7,623 bases of DNA from positions 1 to 7,623 of the forward strand of contig JBMOLK010000219.1 of assembly GCA_049325575.1 (NCBI GenBank). The letters are read 5' to 3'. Source of the DNA: JBMOLK01 sp049325575. Lineage in GTDB: Bacteria > Bacillota > Clostridia > Acetivibrionales > Acetivibrionaceae. Made by a program: the position numbers and the translations under genes. Positions 1 to 6,100 of the stretch are shown here, piece after piece. Below the pieces are notes generated by a model that had not been told where the DNA came from, did not search any database, and saw only the letters and a list, made by a program, of their open reading frames with translations. Within the stretch, counting starts at the first letter, position 1. Each line of letters opens with the position of its first letter.

Positions 1-57
1 TGCTTCTTTTTGCTCCTCTGTGTACGTATTTTGTAATCTTTTCCCTCTGGTAGACAT
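1..57 (-). CDS. Transposase OrfA-like protein, N-terminal 19 codons only
   Basis: This is the start of a gene that runs out of the window at base 1. The visible product has 19 residues, rich in Lys, Arg, Glu and Gln, with the MSTRxKR opening often seen in IS3-family OrfA helix-turn-helix proteins. The ribosome site (minus strand, about 64-73) is close to consensus. No helix-turn-helix can be seen because only the leading residues are present. It reads away from the glycoside hydrolase remnant, so it does not drive it. A different transposase family, or an unrelated basic protein, cannot be excluded from so few residues. Confidence 0.45.
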   Translation of the reverse strand, partial: MSTRGKRLQNTYTEEQKEA

Positions 58-118
58 AATTATCTCTCCCCTCTGTACGAGATTATCATATTTTATCTCA
101 CACGACAACTATCCTAAC
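1..118 (-). mobile_element. Partial insertion sequence end (IS3-like, OrfA 5' end)
   Basis: On the minus strand an ATG at 57 opens a frame that stays open to the window edge and reads MSTRGKRLQNTYTEEQKEA. This is the short basic start typical of OrfA, the DNA-binding subunit of IS3-type transposases. A strong ribosome site (GAGGGGAGAG) lies six bases before the ATG. The outer end of the element should lie near 110-120, where the minus strand reads TGTGTTAGGATAGTTG; IS3 elements commonly begin with TG. The other end, OrfB and any target duplication are outside the window. The sequence beyond 118 switches abruptly to a glycoside hydrolase frame, which places the junction there. The family call rests on 19 residues and could be wrong. 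That this is the start of a mobile element gene is more likely than not. Confidence 0.5.
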
Positions 119-448
119 ACAGGGGGTCATGAAGAAGCAGATGCTGCAATTGTTTTTATGGAGTCTCCAATTTCTGTTGGCTATAGCCCTGAAGACTATA
201 AAAATGGTGGGAATGGATATGTACCGATAAGCTTGCAGTATTGTCCCTACACATCTATTTCGGGTAGAAAAGTAAGCATAGCTGGCGGAGATCTCTTAGA
301 GTCATTTACCAATCGAAGCTATATAGGAAAATCCAATACCACAGCTAACGAACAGGATCTGGATAACGTTATTGCTATCAAGAAAGTAATGAAGGATAAG
401 CCTGTAATTGCATCTATAAATATGAAAAACCCAACCGCCTATTGTTGA
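119..448 (+). pseudogene. Broken family 3 glycoside hydrolase (fragment of C-terminal region)
   Basis: From about 119 the plus strand encodes roughly 100 residues that read as the C-terminal alpha/beta region of a GH3 beta-glucosidase/xylosidase-type enzyme. Visible landmarks are EADAAIVFMESP, GGNGYVPISLQY, VSIAGGDLLESFTNRSYIGK and DKPVIASINMKNPT. A full GH3 enzyme is several hundred residues longer on both sides. The N-terminal barrel with its catalytic nucleophile is absent, cut off where the insertion sequence begins. At the 3' end the frame hits TGA at 446-448. The +1 frame from 438 continues as PIVEI, resembling the expected NPxVxxEFE segment, so a frameshift lies near 434-438, and family likeness fades after about 455. 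The open frame formally extends back into the insertion sequence (ATG at 20), but that part is not GH3. No function is expected. The GH3 assignment is from remembered family sequence. Confidence 0.72.
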
Positions 449-477
449 AATTCAGTGTCCGTTAATTTGCTCATTAG

Positions 478-506
478 CCCTATCCGGGTGCCGTTCCGGA
501 TAAGGG
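478..506 (+). terminator. GC-rich hairpin after the GH3 remnant, possible old terminator
   Basis: TATCCGG (481-487) pairs with CCGGATA (496-502) across an eight-base loop. CCC (478-480) then pairs with GGG (504-506) past one bulged A. It stands out in very AT-rich DNA about 30 bases after the GH3 remnant. The following bases (TATTTAGTTATAAG) are only loosely U-rich, so termination strength is doubtful. It may be the terminator of the original hydrolase gene or a leftover of another deleted sequence. Confidence 0.4.
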
Positions 507-783
507 TATTTAGTTATAAGCTAAATTCGTCTTAAATTATCTGCCTCACTATATTATCATCTATCAGTCTTGCCTGCACTTGTGCCGCATGGCCACACAA
601 CAAGTTTGCAAACATCTATTCAAGTTACAACCTGTTTTATATGCAATAGTCTAACATTAAATGGAAATTATAGTTGGTATTAGAAAAGAAGAAAAGTTAT
701 TAGATATGATTAATCTTAGTAAAGAACTTTATTTTCTGAGTACAGGTATTACAGGCATCTAATATCTTATGCAAGATTAACAC

Positions 784-824
784 AAGAGGATTACTGTTTA
801 AATACAGTGATCCTTTTCTGTTTT
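784..824 (+). terminator. Intrinsic terminator upstream of ahcY
   Basis: AGGATTACTGT (787-797) pairs with ACAGTGATCCT (804-814), with a single T-G wobble, around the loop TTAAAT. Pairing extends outward through 784-786 and 815-817. The run TTTTCTGTTTT (814-824) follows. This is a good intrinsic terminator for plus-strand transcription. The gene it served is not obvious: the nearest candidates are the doubtful 33-codon frame at 661-762 or the broken hydrolase further up. It isolates ahcY from upstream transcription. Confidence 0.7.
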
Positions 825-933
825 ACTAAATCTCCTGCAATGACTTGTATGGATAAGTAAGAGGCAGAAATATAACTAAATTAAATTATACTCTAATCAA
901 AGTAAATTAAATTCATCCATATACAACTATGTA

Positions 934-962
934 TTGACATTATATGTTTTAGAGAATAGAAT
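934..962 (+). promoter_or_regulatory. Sigma-A type promoter of ahcY
   Basis: A perfect -35 box TTGACA (934-939) is followed after exactly 17 bases by TAGAAT (957-962), five of six matches to the -10 consensus. Transcription would start near 969, giving a leader of about 78 bases before the ahcY start. The leader is AT-rich and shows no stable fold that I recognise as a riboswitch. Confidence 0.75.
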
Positions 963-1047
963 TATAGTGGAAAAATAAAAGATTTTATTGTTTTATAAAT
1001 TAATATAATAAAGCTAATAAAAGGCATAAATTTAAGAGGAGGTCATT

Positions 1048-2451
1048 ATGTCAGATTTCAAAATTGCAGATTTGAATTTATGGGAATGGGGAAGAAAAGA
1101 AATTGAAATAGCAGAAAAAGAAATGCCCGGACTTATGGCTATCAGGGAAAAATATGCTAAGGAGCAGCCATTGAAAGGCGTAAGGATTTCTGGTTCACTG
1201 CATATGACTATACAAACGGCAGTTCTCATTGAAACTCTTGTTGCTCTTGGAGCTAATGTGAGATGGGCTAGTTGTAATATATTTTCAACTCAGGATCATG
1301 CAGCGGCTGCAATAGCAAAAGCGGGTGTTCCAGTATTTGCATGGAAGGGTGAAACTCTTGAAGAATACTGGTGGTGTACCGAACAAATGCTTACATTCCC
1401 AGGAGGGCTTGGACCACAACTTATTGTTGATGATGGTGGGGACGCAACTCTACTCATACACAGAGGATATAAAGCAGAAAAAGACACAACAATACTGGAT
1501 GAACCTACAGATAACGAAGAACTTAAGATTATAAATAAACTGCTTAAGGAAAGTCTCAAAAAGGATAATCAAAGATGGCACAATGTAGTAAAAGAATGGA
1601 AAGGTGTTTCGGAAGAAACTACAACAGGGGTTCATCGGCTTTATCAAATGATGGAAAGAGGAGAACTTCTTGTTCCTGCCATTAACGTTAATGATTCTGT
1701 TACCAAGTCAAAATTTGATAATCTTTATGGGTGCAGAGAGTCATTAGTTGATGGGATAAAAAGAGCAACTGATGTAATGATAGCCGGAAAAGTTGCCGTT
1801 GTGTGTGGCTATGGTGATGTGGGTAAAGGTTCTGCACAATCATTACAAGGTCTTGGAGCAAGAGTAATCGTAACTGAAATCGATCCGATTTGTGCGCTGC
1901 AGGCTGCCATGGCAGGTTATGAAGTTAAAACTGTTGAAGACACTCTTGGTATTGGTGATATTTATGTGACAACAACAGGTAACAGAGATATTATTACTAT
2001 TGAGCATATGAAAAGAATGAAAGATCAGGCTATTGTCTGTAATATAGGTCATTTTGACAATGAAATTCAAATGGCTAAACTTAATAGCTATAAAGGTATT
2101 AAAAAAGTTAACATCAAGCCACAGGTAGATAAGTATATTTTCCCGGAAGGACATGAAATATTTATTCTAGCTGAGGGAAGACTTGTTAATCTTGGTTGTG
2201 CTACAGGTCATCCATCATTTGTAATGTCTAACAGTTTCTCAAACCAGACACTTGCACAAATTGATCTGTGGAAAAATAGAGATAAGTATGAGCCTAAAGT
2301 TTATATTTTACCTAAAAAGCTGGATGAAGAGGTTGCCAGACTACACCTTGAAAAAATCGGTGCCAAGCTGACCAAGCTTACACAAGAACAGGCTGATTAC
2401 CTTGGGGTTGCTATTGAAGGCCCATATAAACCTGATTATTATAAATATTAG
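1048..2451 (+). CDS. ahcY: S-adenosylhomocysteine hydrolase (adenosylhomocysteinase)
   Basis: Cytoplasmic NAD-dependent enzyme that reversibly splits S-adenosylhomocysteine, the inhibitory by-product of methyl transfer, into adenosine and homocysteine. The 467-residue product is full length for the bacterial form, which carries an insert of about 40 residues (here about 150-190) absent from the human enzyme. Visible landmarks: SCNIFSTQDHAAAAI at 75-89; VDDGGD at 127-132; EETTTGV at 189-195; substrate and NAD residues N215, K220, D224 and N225 in NDSVTKSKFDN; the Rossmann loop GYGDVGKG at 254-261; E277 for the NAD ribose; H335 in GHFDNE; N381 and H388 in NLGCATGHPS; and the C-terminal KPDYYKY supplying K461 and Y465. 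ATG at 1048 is fixed by the ribosome site AGAGGAGGT at 1035-1043. The gene is monocistronic, with its own promoter and terminator. Many Firmicutes use the Pfs/LuxS two-step route instead, so its presence is mildly notable. Confidence 0.97.
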   Translation: MSDFKIADLNLWEWGRKEIEIAEKEMPGLMAIREKYAKEQPLKGVRISGSLHMTIQTAVLIETLVALGANVRWASCNIFSTQDHAAAAIAKAGVPVFAWKGETLEEYWWCTEQMLTFPGGLGPQLIVDDGGDATLLIHRGYKAEKDTTILDEPTDNEELKIINKLLKESLKKDNQRWHNVVKEWKGVSEETTTGVHRLYQMMERGELLVPAINVNDSVTKSKFDNLYGCRESLVDGIKRATDVMIAGKVAVVCGYGDVGKGSAQSLQGLGARVIVTEIDPICALQAAMAGYEVKTVEDTLGIGDIYVTTTGNRDIITIEHMKRMKDQAIVCNIGHFDNEIQMAKLNSYKGIKKVNIKPQVDKYIFPEGHEIFILAEGRLVNLGCATGHPSFVMSNSFSNQTLAQIDLWKNRDKYEPKVYILPKKLDEEVARLHLEKIGAKLTKLTQEQADYLGVAIEGPYKPDYYKY

Positions 2452-2503
2452 TTTTATTGAGATAGAATTATGATAGTTATTTACATTACTCATATGAGGA
2501 TTT

Positions 2504-2532
2504 GAGGCTGCTTTACAGAGAGCAGCCTTTTT
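2504..2532 (+). terminator. Intrinsic terminator of ahcY
   Basis: GGCTGCT (2506-2512) pairs with AGCAGCC (2521-2527). The stem can be lengthened by A2505-T2528 and a G-T pair. It is followed by TTTTTCATTTT. A GC-rich stem plus a T run 55 bases after the ahcY stop is a textbook terminator. Confidence 0.88.
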
Positions 2533-2627
2533 CATTTTGTCTATGCCACTTGTGGGCAATGTTGGTAGCGAGAAGTCAATTACACAACCCTACTGATTAT
2601 TATATTAATAAACACAATATTATATAA

Positions 2628-2649
2628 ACTTACATATATTTAAGTAAGT
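2628..2649. repeat. Short inverted repeat upstream of the phosphotransferase
   Basis: ACTTAC (2628-2633) is mirrored by GTAAGT (2644-2649) across ten AT-only bases, about 60 bases before the next start codon. It could be a regulator binding site, but in DNA this AT-rich a six-base arm may be chance. No convincing -35/-10 pair was found around it, although several TATA-like hexamers are present. Confidence 0.2.
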
Positions 2650-2707
2650 AGAAAATATCTGGTTGATTATAATTCTTCATTTTCTATTTGGACAGGGGTG
2701 GCGACGC

Positions 2708-3517
2708 ATGGAAAAGGGGGCCTTGATAGGTAAAGGTATGACAGCTGAAGTATTTGAATGGGGAAAAGATAGAGTTCTAAAGCTATACTTTGGCATATTT
2801 AGTAAGAGTTGGATAGAATACGAAGCCAAAATTGGAAAAGCAGTACATGAAGCAGGGGTACCTTCACCGGCCGTATTTGAAATGGTTGATGTGGATGGTC
2901 GAAAAGGAATCATATTCGAAAGAATTTTTGGTAAAACCATGTTAAGACATATCCAGACAGAACCCTGGAAGTTATACTATTTTGCCCAACGATTGGCAGG
3001 ATTGCAGTTTAAAATTCATCAATGCTCAGCTATGAATCTACCTTCTCAAAAAGAAAGGTTTGAGGTCATAATTAAAAGCTCATCTAAAGTACTTGGAGAT
3101 AAGGAAAAAAGAATACTCAATTATATCGAAAGTTTACCTGACGGCGGCAGTGTTTGCCATGGTGATTTTCATTTTAATAATATTATAGTTTCCGGCAATG
3201 AATTAGTGCCTATCGATTGGACGAACGCATACAAGGGGAACCCTTTGGGCGATGTTGCCAGGACTTGCCTCATGATGATTTCACCTTCAAACCCTGCTGG
3301 AACTACTGATATTATGGCAATGTTGTCCGAATACACAAAATGGTTAACATACTGGGCTTATTTAAACGAGTATATGAGACTTTCAAAGGTTAGTTTTGAA
3401 GATATTGATGCATGGATACTTCCTGTGGCGGCTGCTAAGATTAGAGATAAGATACCTGGAGAAGAAAAGTGGTTAATGGATATAATTAGTAATCGTTTAG
3501 ATAGTTTTGAGGTATGA
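2708..3517 (+). CDS. Phosphotransferase of the aminoglycoside phosphotransferase/kinase fold
   Basis: Predicted cytoplasmic small-molecule kinase (APH/choline-kinase superfamily) of 269 residues, the usual size. In order: a nucleotide-binding start LIGKGMTAEVFEWG (6-19) with the likely ATP lysine K25 in VLKLY; a hinge region near IIFERIFGKTM (68-78); the catalytic loop HGDFHFNN (151-158) with D153 as base and N158 for metal; and the metal-binding D170 in PIDW, which replaces the DFG of protein kinases. The helical C-terminal part would bind the substrate. A longer frame opens at 2663, but ATG 2708 is preferred because AGGGGTGG sits six bases before it and the family begins near this point. 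It stands alone between the ahcY terminator and the acyltransferase, so the neighbours do not tell the substrate. An antibiotic, a sugar and a metabolite are all possible, and resistance should not be assumed. Confidence 0.85.
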   Translation: MEKGALIGKGMTAEVFEWGKDRVLKLYFGIFSKSWIEYEAKIGKAVHEAGVPSPAVFEMVDVDGRKGIIFERIFGKTMLRHIQTEPWKLYYFAQRLAGLQFKIHQCSAMNLPSQKERFEVIIKSSSKVLGDKEKRILNYIESLPDGGSVCHGDFHFNNIIVSGNELVPIDWTNAYKGNPLGDVARTCLMMISPSNPAGTTDIMAMLSEYTKWLTYWAYLNEYMRLSKVSFEDIDAWILPVAAAKIRDKIPGEEKWLMDIISNRLDSFEV

Positions 3518-3531
3518 TTTAAAAAATCATA
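3513..3531 (+). repeat. AT-rich hairpin overlapping the phosphotransferase stop
   Basis: TATGATTT (3513-3520) and AAATCATA (3524-3531) form an exact eight-base stem with an AAA loop that includes the TGA stop (3515-3517). No T run follows and the stem has one GC pair per arm, so it is at best a weak terminator. No other terminator is seen before the next gene, leaving read-through into the acyltransferase possible. Confidence 0.3.
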
Positions 3532-3661
3532 TAATTAACATAACTATGTATATGTAACACATGCGTTAGTAGCTCCATAATATAATATAACATAACGAGA
3601 TACAGCATTAATACAATCATAAAATTATGTAAACTCTATATTGTAATATTGTTTGCATTTT

Positions 3662-3678
3662 ATAAAATTTAATTTTAT
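3662..3678. repeat. 17-bp palindrome next to the acyltransferase ribosome site
   Basis: ATAAAATT (3662-3669) and AATTTTAT (3671-3678) are exact inverted copies around one T. The repeat lies directly against the ribosome site GGAG (3679-3682) of the next gene. It could be an operator or a small hairpin affecting translation, but it has no GC pairs, so chance is a serious alternative. TTGTAA-like and TATAAA-like boxes nearby are not well spaced for a promoter call. Confidence 0.25.
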
Positions 3679-3690
3679 GGAGCGAGTGAT

Positions 3691-5280
3691 ATGAGAGTAG
3701 AATTTGAATTTGGTGACAGTAAAGTTAGAATTTCTTATGAAGGTAAATTAGAAGACTATTACAGCATGGATAATCCATTATGGAAGATGGCTTTCCAATC
3801 TAATTTAAACCCGTTTGACGAATCCATATTTTCAAAATCCAATATGGAACATTTTAATAAGGCATACGAAAAACTGACAACCGACGTAATGAATTATTAT
3901 AAAAACGTGAACAAGGTATATGAAGAATACCTGAAAATGAAAAAGTCGGGCAGTGAGAATACCCCGAATAATAAAAATGCTATATATGCTAACGGGCATG
4001 ATATATACAATTATGTTGCACGATATGGCCTAGCCAACTACCAGATTCAAGCCGTTATAAGGCTAGACGGAAATTTGGACTTCGAAAAGTTATCAAGGGC
4101 AGTAAGATTATCGGTGGTTTCGCAGCCTGTTTTCGGATGCCGGTTTATTGAGAATGAACCACCGTATTGGAGACTTATGGATAACATTGATGAAACCATG
4201 TTTTGCTCCTTTGAAGAAACCGATAATTTAGATGAAGCTGTTCAAAGTTTTTTAGAAAGTCCTTTAGATATGGATAGGGATCCAATGGTTAAAGTAAGAC
4301 TCATACGCTCCGGATCATATGATACTTTGTGTATAAAGGTAAATCACGCCTGCTGTGATGGAGCTGGAACAAAGGAGTATGTGCAGCTTCTTTCAGAAAT
4401 CTATTCCACCATTGATCAAAAGTATGAAATCTTTATACCGGAACCGGCTAAACGCACAAGGAAGGATCAGGACAGGTTGTTCAGTATACTGGGTATAAAG
4501 GACCCGGAAGCACAATGGATTCCTGGTTCTGAAATTACAAATGCTACATGGCCGTTCCCATGGAAGCAGGTTCAGGCTGATACCTCCCGTATGGTAGTTT
4601 GCAGGCTTAGCCAGGAACAATTGGAGGAAATTAAGCGTTACTCAAAAGCTAAAGGAGCTACAATTAACGACCTTATTCTTACAGCATATTATCGGGCAAT
4701 GCCTGAAATGGGTCAGCCTGTCTATGGTGAACCTATGGATATCTCTGTAACAGTTGACTTGAGGCGCTATCTTCCAGACCGAAAGACCGAAGCAATAAGG
4801 AATTTTTCAGGTTCGGAAGTTACAAGGATTGCTTTAATGCCTGATGAACCCTTTAATGAAACCTTTAATGAAACCTTATCAAGGGTATCATCTATGATGA
4901 ATGAAATAAAAAGCGGACGTCCCGGATTACAAAGTGCCATTGGGCTGGAAAGGATTGAAAAGATATCATTGAGTGAGACATTGGCTTACTATAAAATGGT
5001 GTCACAGTGGCCGTATTATTGCTGTGATAAATGCGCACCGGTATTATCAAATTTGGGGACTATTACTAATTCTATAATAAAATTTGGTAATATAACTGTG
5101 ACGGACGCTTACATTGTTCCCCCTGTTGTGCGGGCACCGGGATTGCTACTGATGGTGAGTACTTATAACGGCAGTATGACATTGGCAGCAGGTTATAATG
5201 AAGGTTCAATACCCGGAGAAGATATAGAGAGGCTGCTCAATAGAATTAAGAATGAACTTGTAGAAGGGTGTAAGCTGTAG
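3691..5280 (+). CDS. Stand-alone condensation-domain acyltransferase with N-terminal extension
   Basis: Predicted CoA- or ACP-dependent acyltransferase of the condensation/alcohol acetyltransferase superfamily (529 residues), which moves an acyl group to a hydroxyl or amine. The core spans about 100-525. It has the active-site motif NHACCDG (218-224), with H219 as the expected base and D223 structural. GATINDLILTAYYRA (322-336), VTVDLRRYLP (353-362), NFSGSEV (371-377) and SNLGTI (453-458) match the positions conserved in this fold. Residues 1-90 are extra: a short beta-like start (VEFEFGDSKVRISYEG), then a Tyr-rich helical stretch ending in a Lys/Asn-rich linker. I do not recognise this part. 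No adenylation or carrier domain is fused, so it must use a carrier in trans. ATG 3691 follows GGAG by eight bases. The gene converges on the ACP/KAS III/SDR operon, the likely acyl source (inference). A Cys-rich patch CCDKC (444-448) is unusual. Confidence 0.82.
   Translation: MRVEFEFGDSKVRISYEGKLEDYYSMDNPLWKMAFQSNLNPFDESIFSKSNMEHFNKAYEKLTTDVMNYYKNVNKVYEEYLKMKKSGSENTPNNKNAIYANGHDIYNYVARYGLANYQIQAVIRLDGNLDFEKLSRAVRLSVVSQPVFGCRFIENEPPYWRLMDNIDETMFCSFEETDNLDEAVQSFLESPLDMDRDPMVKVRLIRSGSYDTLCIKVNHACCDGAGTKEYVQLLSEIYSTIDQKYEIFIPEPAKRTRKDQDRLFSILGIKDPEAQWIPGSEITNATWPFPWKQVQADTSRMVVCRLSQEQLEEIKRYSKAKGATINDLILTAYYRAMPEMGQPVYGEPMDISVTVDLRRYLPDRKTEAIRNFSGSEVTRIALMPDEPFNETFNETLSRVSSMMNEIKSGRPGLQSAIGLERIEKISLSETLAYYKMVSQWPYYCCDKCAPVLSNLGTITNSIIKFGNITVTDAYIVPPVVRAPGLLLMVSTYNGSMTLAAGYNEGSIPGEDIERLLNRIKNELVEGCKL
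4850..4873 (+). repeat. Exact 12-bp tandem duplication inside the acyltransferase gene
   Basis: CCTTTAATGAAA occurs twice back to back (4850-4861, 4862-4873), followed by a partial third copy CCTTA. It keeps frame and encodes FNETFNET at residues 388-395. It looks like a recent slip duplication in a surface loop of the domain and would not break the fold. Confidence 0.85.
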
Positions 5281-5281
5281 A

Positions 5282-5331
5282 ATATAAAAGTAGCCAATTG
5301 ATTCTTAAGAATCAATTGGCTACTTTTATAT
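5282..5331. terminator. Perfect 50-bp palindrome, bidirectional terminator
   Basis: Two 25-base arms (5282-5306 and 5307-5331) are exact reverse complements with no spacer, checked pair by pair. Each arm contains AAAAGTAGCCAATTGATTC or its complement. On either strand the transcript would fold into a long stem with an A run on the 5' side and a U run (CTTTTATAT) on the 3' side, the form of a two-way intrinsic terminator. It begins one base after the acyltransferase stop (5278-5280) and ends one base before the reductase stop (5333-5335), filling the gap between the convergent genes. Confidence 0.92.
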
Positions 5332-5332
5332 A

Positions 5333-6094
5333 TTAATGAGCTAAATACCCACCATCCACAATCATAGATGTACCGGTGATAAAATTGGAAGCATCACTTA
5401 GTAAGAAGGCAGTTGAATAAGCAACATCATCAGGTTTTCCAACTCCTAAGATCTGTCTTTTCTTAAGATCAGCTTCAAACTGATTATTATTGACAAGTCC
5501 CTTCAGCCCTTCATATATCTGTGTTTCTATCAAACTTGGCGCAATAGCGTTAACTCTTATCTTCTTAGGCGCAAGATCGAGGGCCATGGACCTGACAGCG
5601 CTTTCTAAAGCCCCTTTACTTGCACAGTATGCAGTAAGGCCTCTTGCACCCACTTTGCTTGATATAGAGGATATGGCAACGATGCTGCCGCCATTATCGT
5701 TATACTTCCTTTTTGAGAAATGTTTTACAAGCTCAACAAAGGAAAAAAAGTTGACTGACATAATATTTTCTAAATCCCTCAATTTCAAGTGTTGAAGAGG
5801 GGTGGTAAGGGATATTCCAGCTGAATGCACCAACCCGTTGAGCTTACGTCCGTCTCTACAGACGTTTTCTATCAAACCCTCAATGCCTTCCAAATTATTT
5901 AAGTCCATAAGGTGATAAGAGTGGTTGCCGGGTTCCAATTCGTTGAATACTTCCTTGAGCCGCTCTTCGCTTCTTGCCACCATGATAACGTTAGCACCTA
6001 ATTTACTTAAAAATATGGCAATTCCTTTTCCTATACCCGAGGAAGCCCCGGTTACCATAATGTTTTTGTTGCTTAAGTCCATGGGATTTATCAT
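5333..6094 (-). CDS. FabG-like short-chain dehydrogenase/reductase
   Basis: Predicted cytoplasmic NAD(P)H-dependent reductase, probably turning a 3-ketoacyl-ACP into a 3-hydroxyacyl-ACP. It is a classical 253-residue SDR with all key parts: the cofactor loop TGASSGIG (15-22), HSAG (90-93) in place of the common NNAG, N115 in SVNF, the catalytic serine in ISSISS (probably S143), Y156 and K160 in YCASK, and the C-terminal GTSMIVDGGY (241-250). It is the last gene of the operon. Its GGAGG (6105-6109) lies inside the end of the KAS III gene, with only six bases between that gene's stop and this ATG. The spacing of ten bases is a little long, but the next ATG (codon 5) has no ribosome site. The partners point to an acyl-ACP reductase. 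By sequence alone it could be a sugar or alcohol dehydrogenase of the same superfamily. Confidence 0.9.
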   Translation of the reverse strand: MINPMDLSNKNIMVTGASSGIGKGIAIFLSKLGANVIMVARSEERLKEVFNELEPGNHSYHLMDLNNLEGIEGLIENVCRDGRKLNGLVHSAGISLTTPLQHLKLRDLENIMSVNFFSFVELVKHFSKRKYNDNGGSIVAISSISSKVGARGLTAYCASKGALESAVRSMALDLAPKKIRVNAIAPSLIETQIYEGLKGLVNNNQFEADLKKRQILGVGKPDDVAYSTAFLLSDASNFITGTSMIVDGGYLAH

Positions 6095-6100
6095 TGTTCT

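Larger units (their letters stand above)
449..933. other. Gene-poor stretch between GH3 remnant and ahcY promoter
   Basis: About 485 bases with no convincing gene on either strand. It holds two hairpins (listed separately) and one tiny frame, 661-762 plus, of 33 codons. That frame begins MEIIVGIRKEEKLLDM and ends STGITGI. Its composition is protein-like, but it has no visible ribosome site and I cannot assign it to a family. TAAATTAAATT occurs at 877-887 and again at 903-913, just upstream of the ahcY promoter. I do not recognise a SAM or SAH riboswitch. The disorder and the broken neighbour suggest decayed sequence. Confidence 0.5.

Noticed and set aside
20..118. Start of the GH3 frame at ATG 20
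   Set aside because: These codons lie in the insertion sequence end on the opposite strand and show no GH3 likeness. The open frame there is accidental.
877..913. TAAATTAAATT twice upstream of ahcY as a regulator site or CRISPR-like repeat
   Set aside because: There are only two copies, made of A and T alone in AT-rich DNA, which chance readily explains. No CRISPR array is seen anywhere in the window.
818..1047. Possible SAM or SAH riboswitch before ahcY
   Set aside because: The leader is AT-rich and lacks the conserved GC-rich helices of those riboswitches, and the consensus promoter leaves only about 78 bases of leader.
1843..2154. Minus-strand frame of 103 codons inside ahcY
   Set aside because: It lies wholly opposite a gene with strong family evidence and has no ribosome site or recognisable motif. 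Other frames inside ahcY, the phosphotransferase, the acyltransferase and the reductase are shadows for the same reason.
2663..2707. Longer start for the phosphotransferase at ATG 2663
   Set aside because: The added residues (MIIILHFLFGQGWRR) are unlike the family, and the only good ribosome site serves ATG 2708.
2708..3517. Calling the kinase an antibiotic resistance gene
   Set aside because: The APH fold covers many non-resistance kinases, and nothing in the neighbourhood or sequence points to an aminoglycoside.
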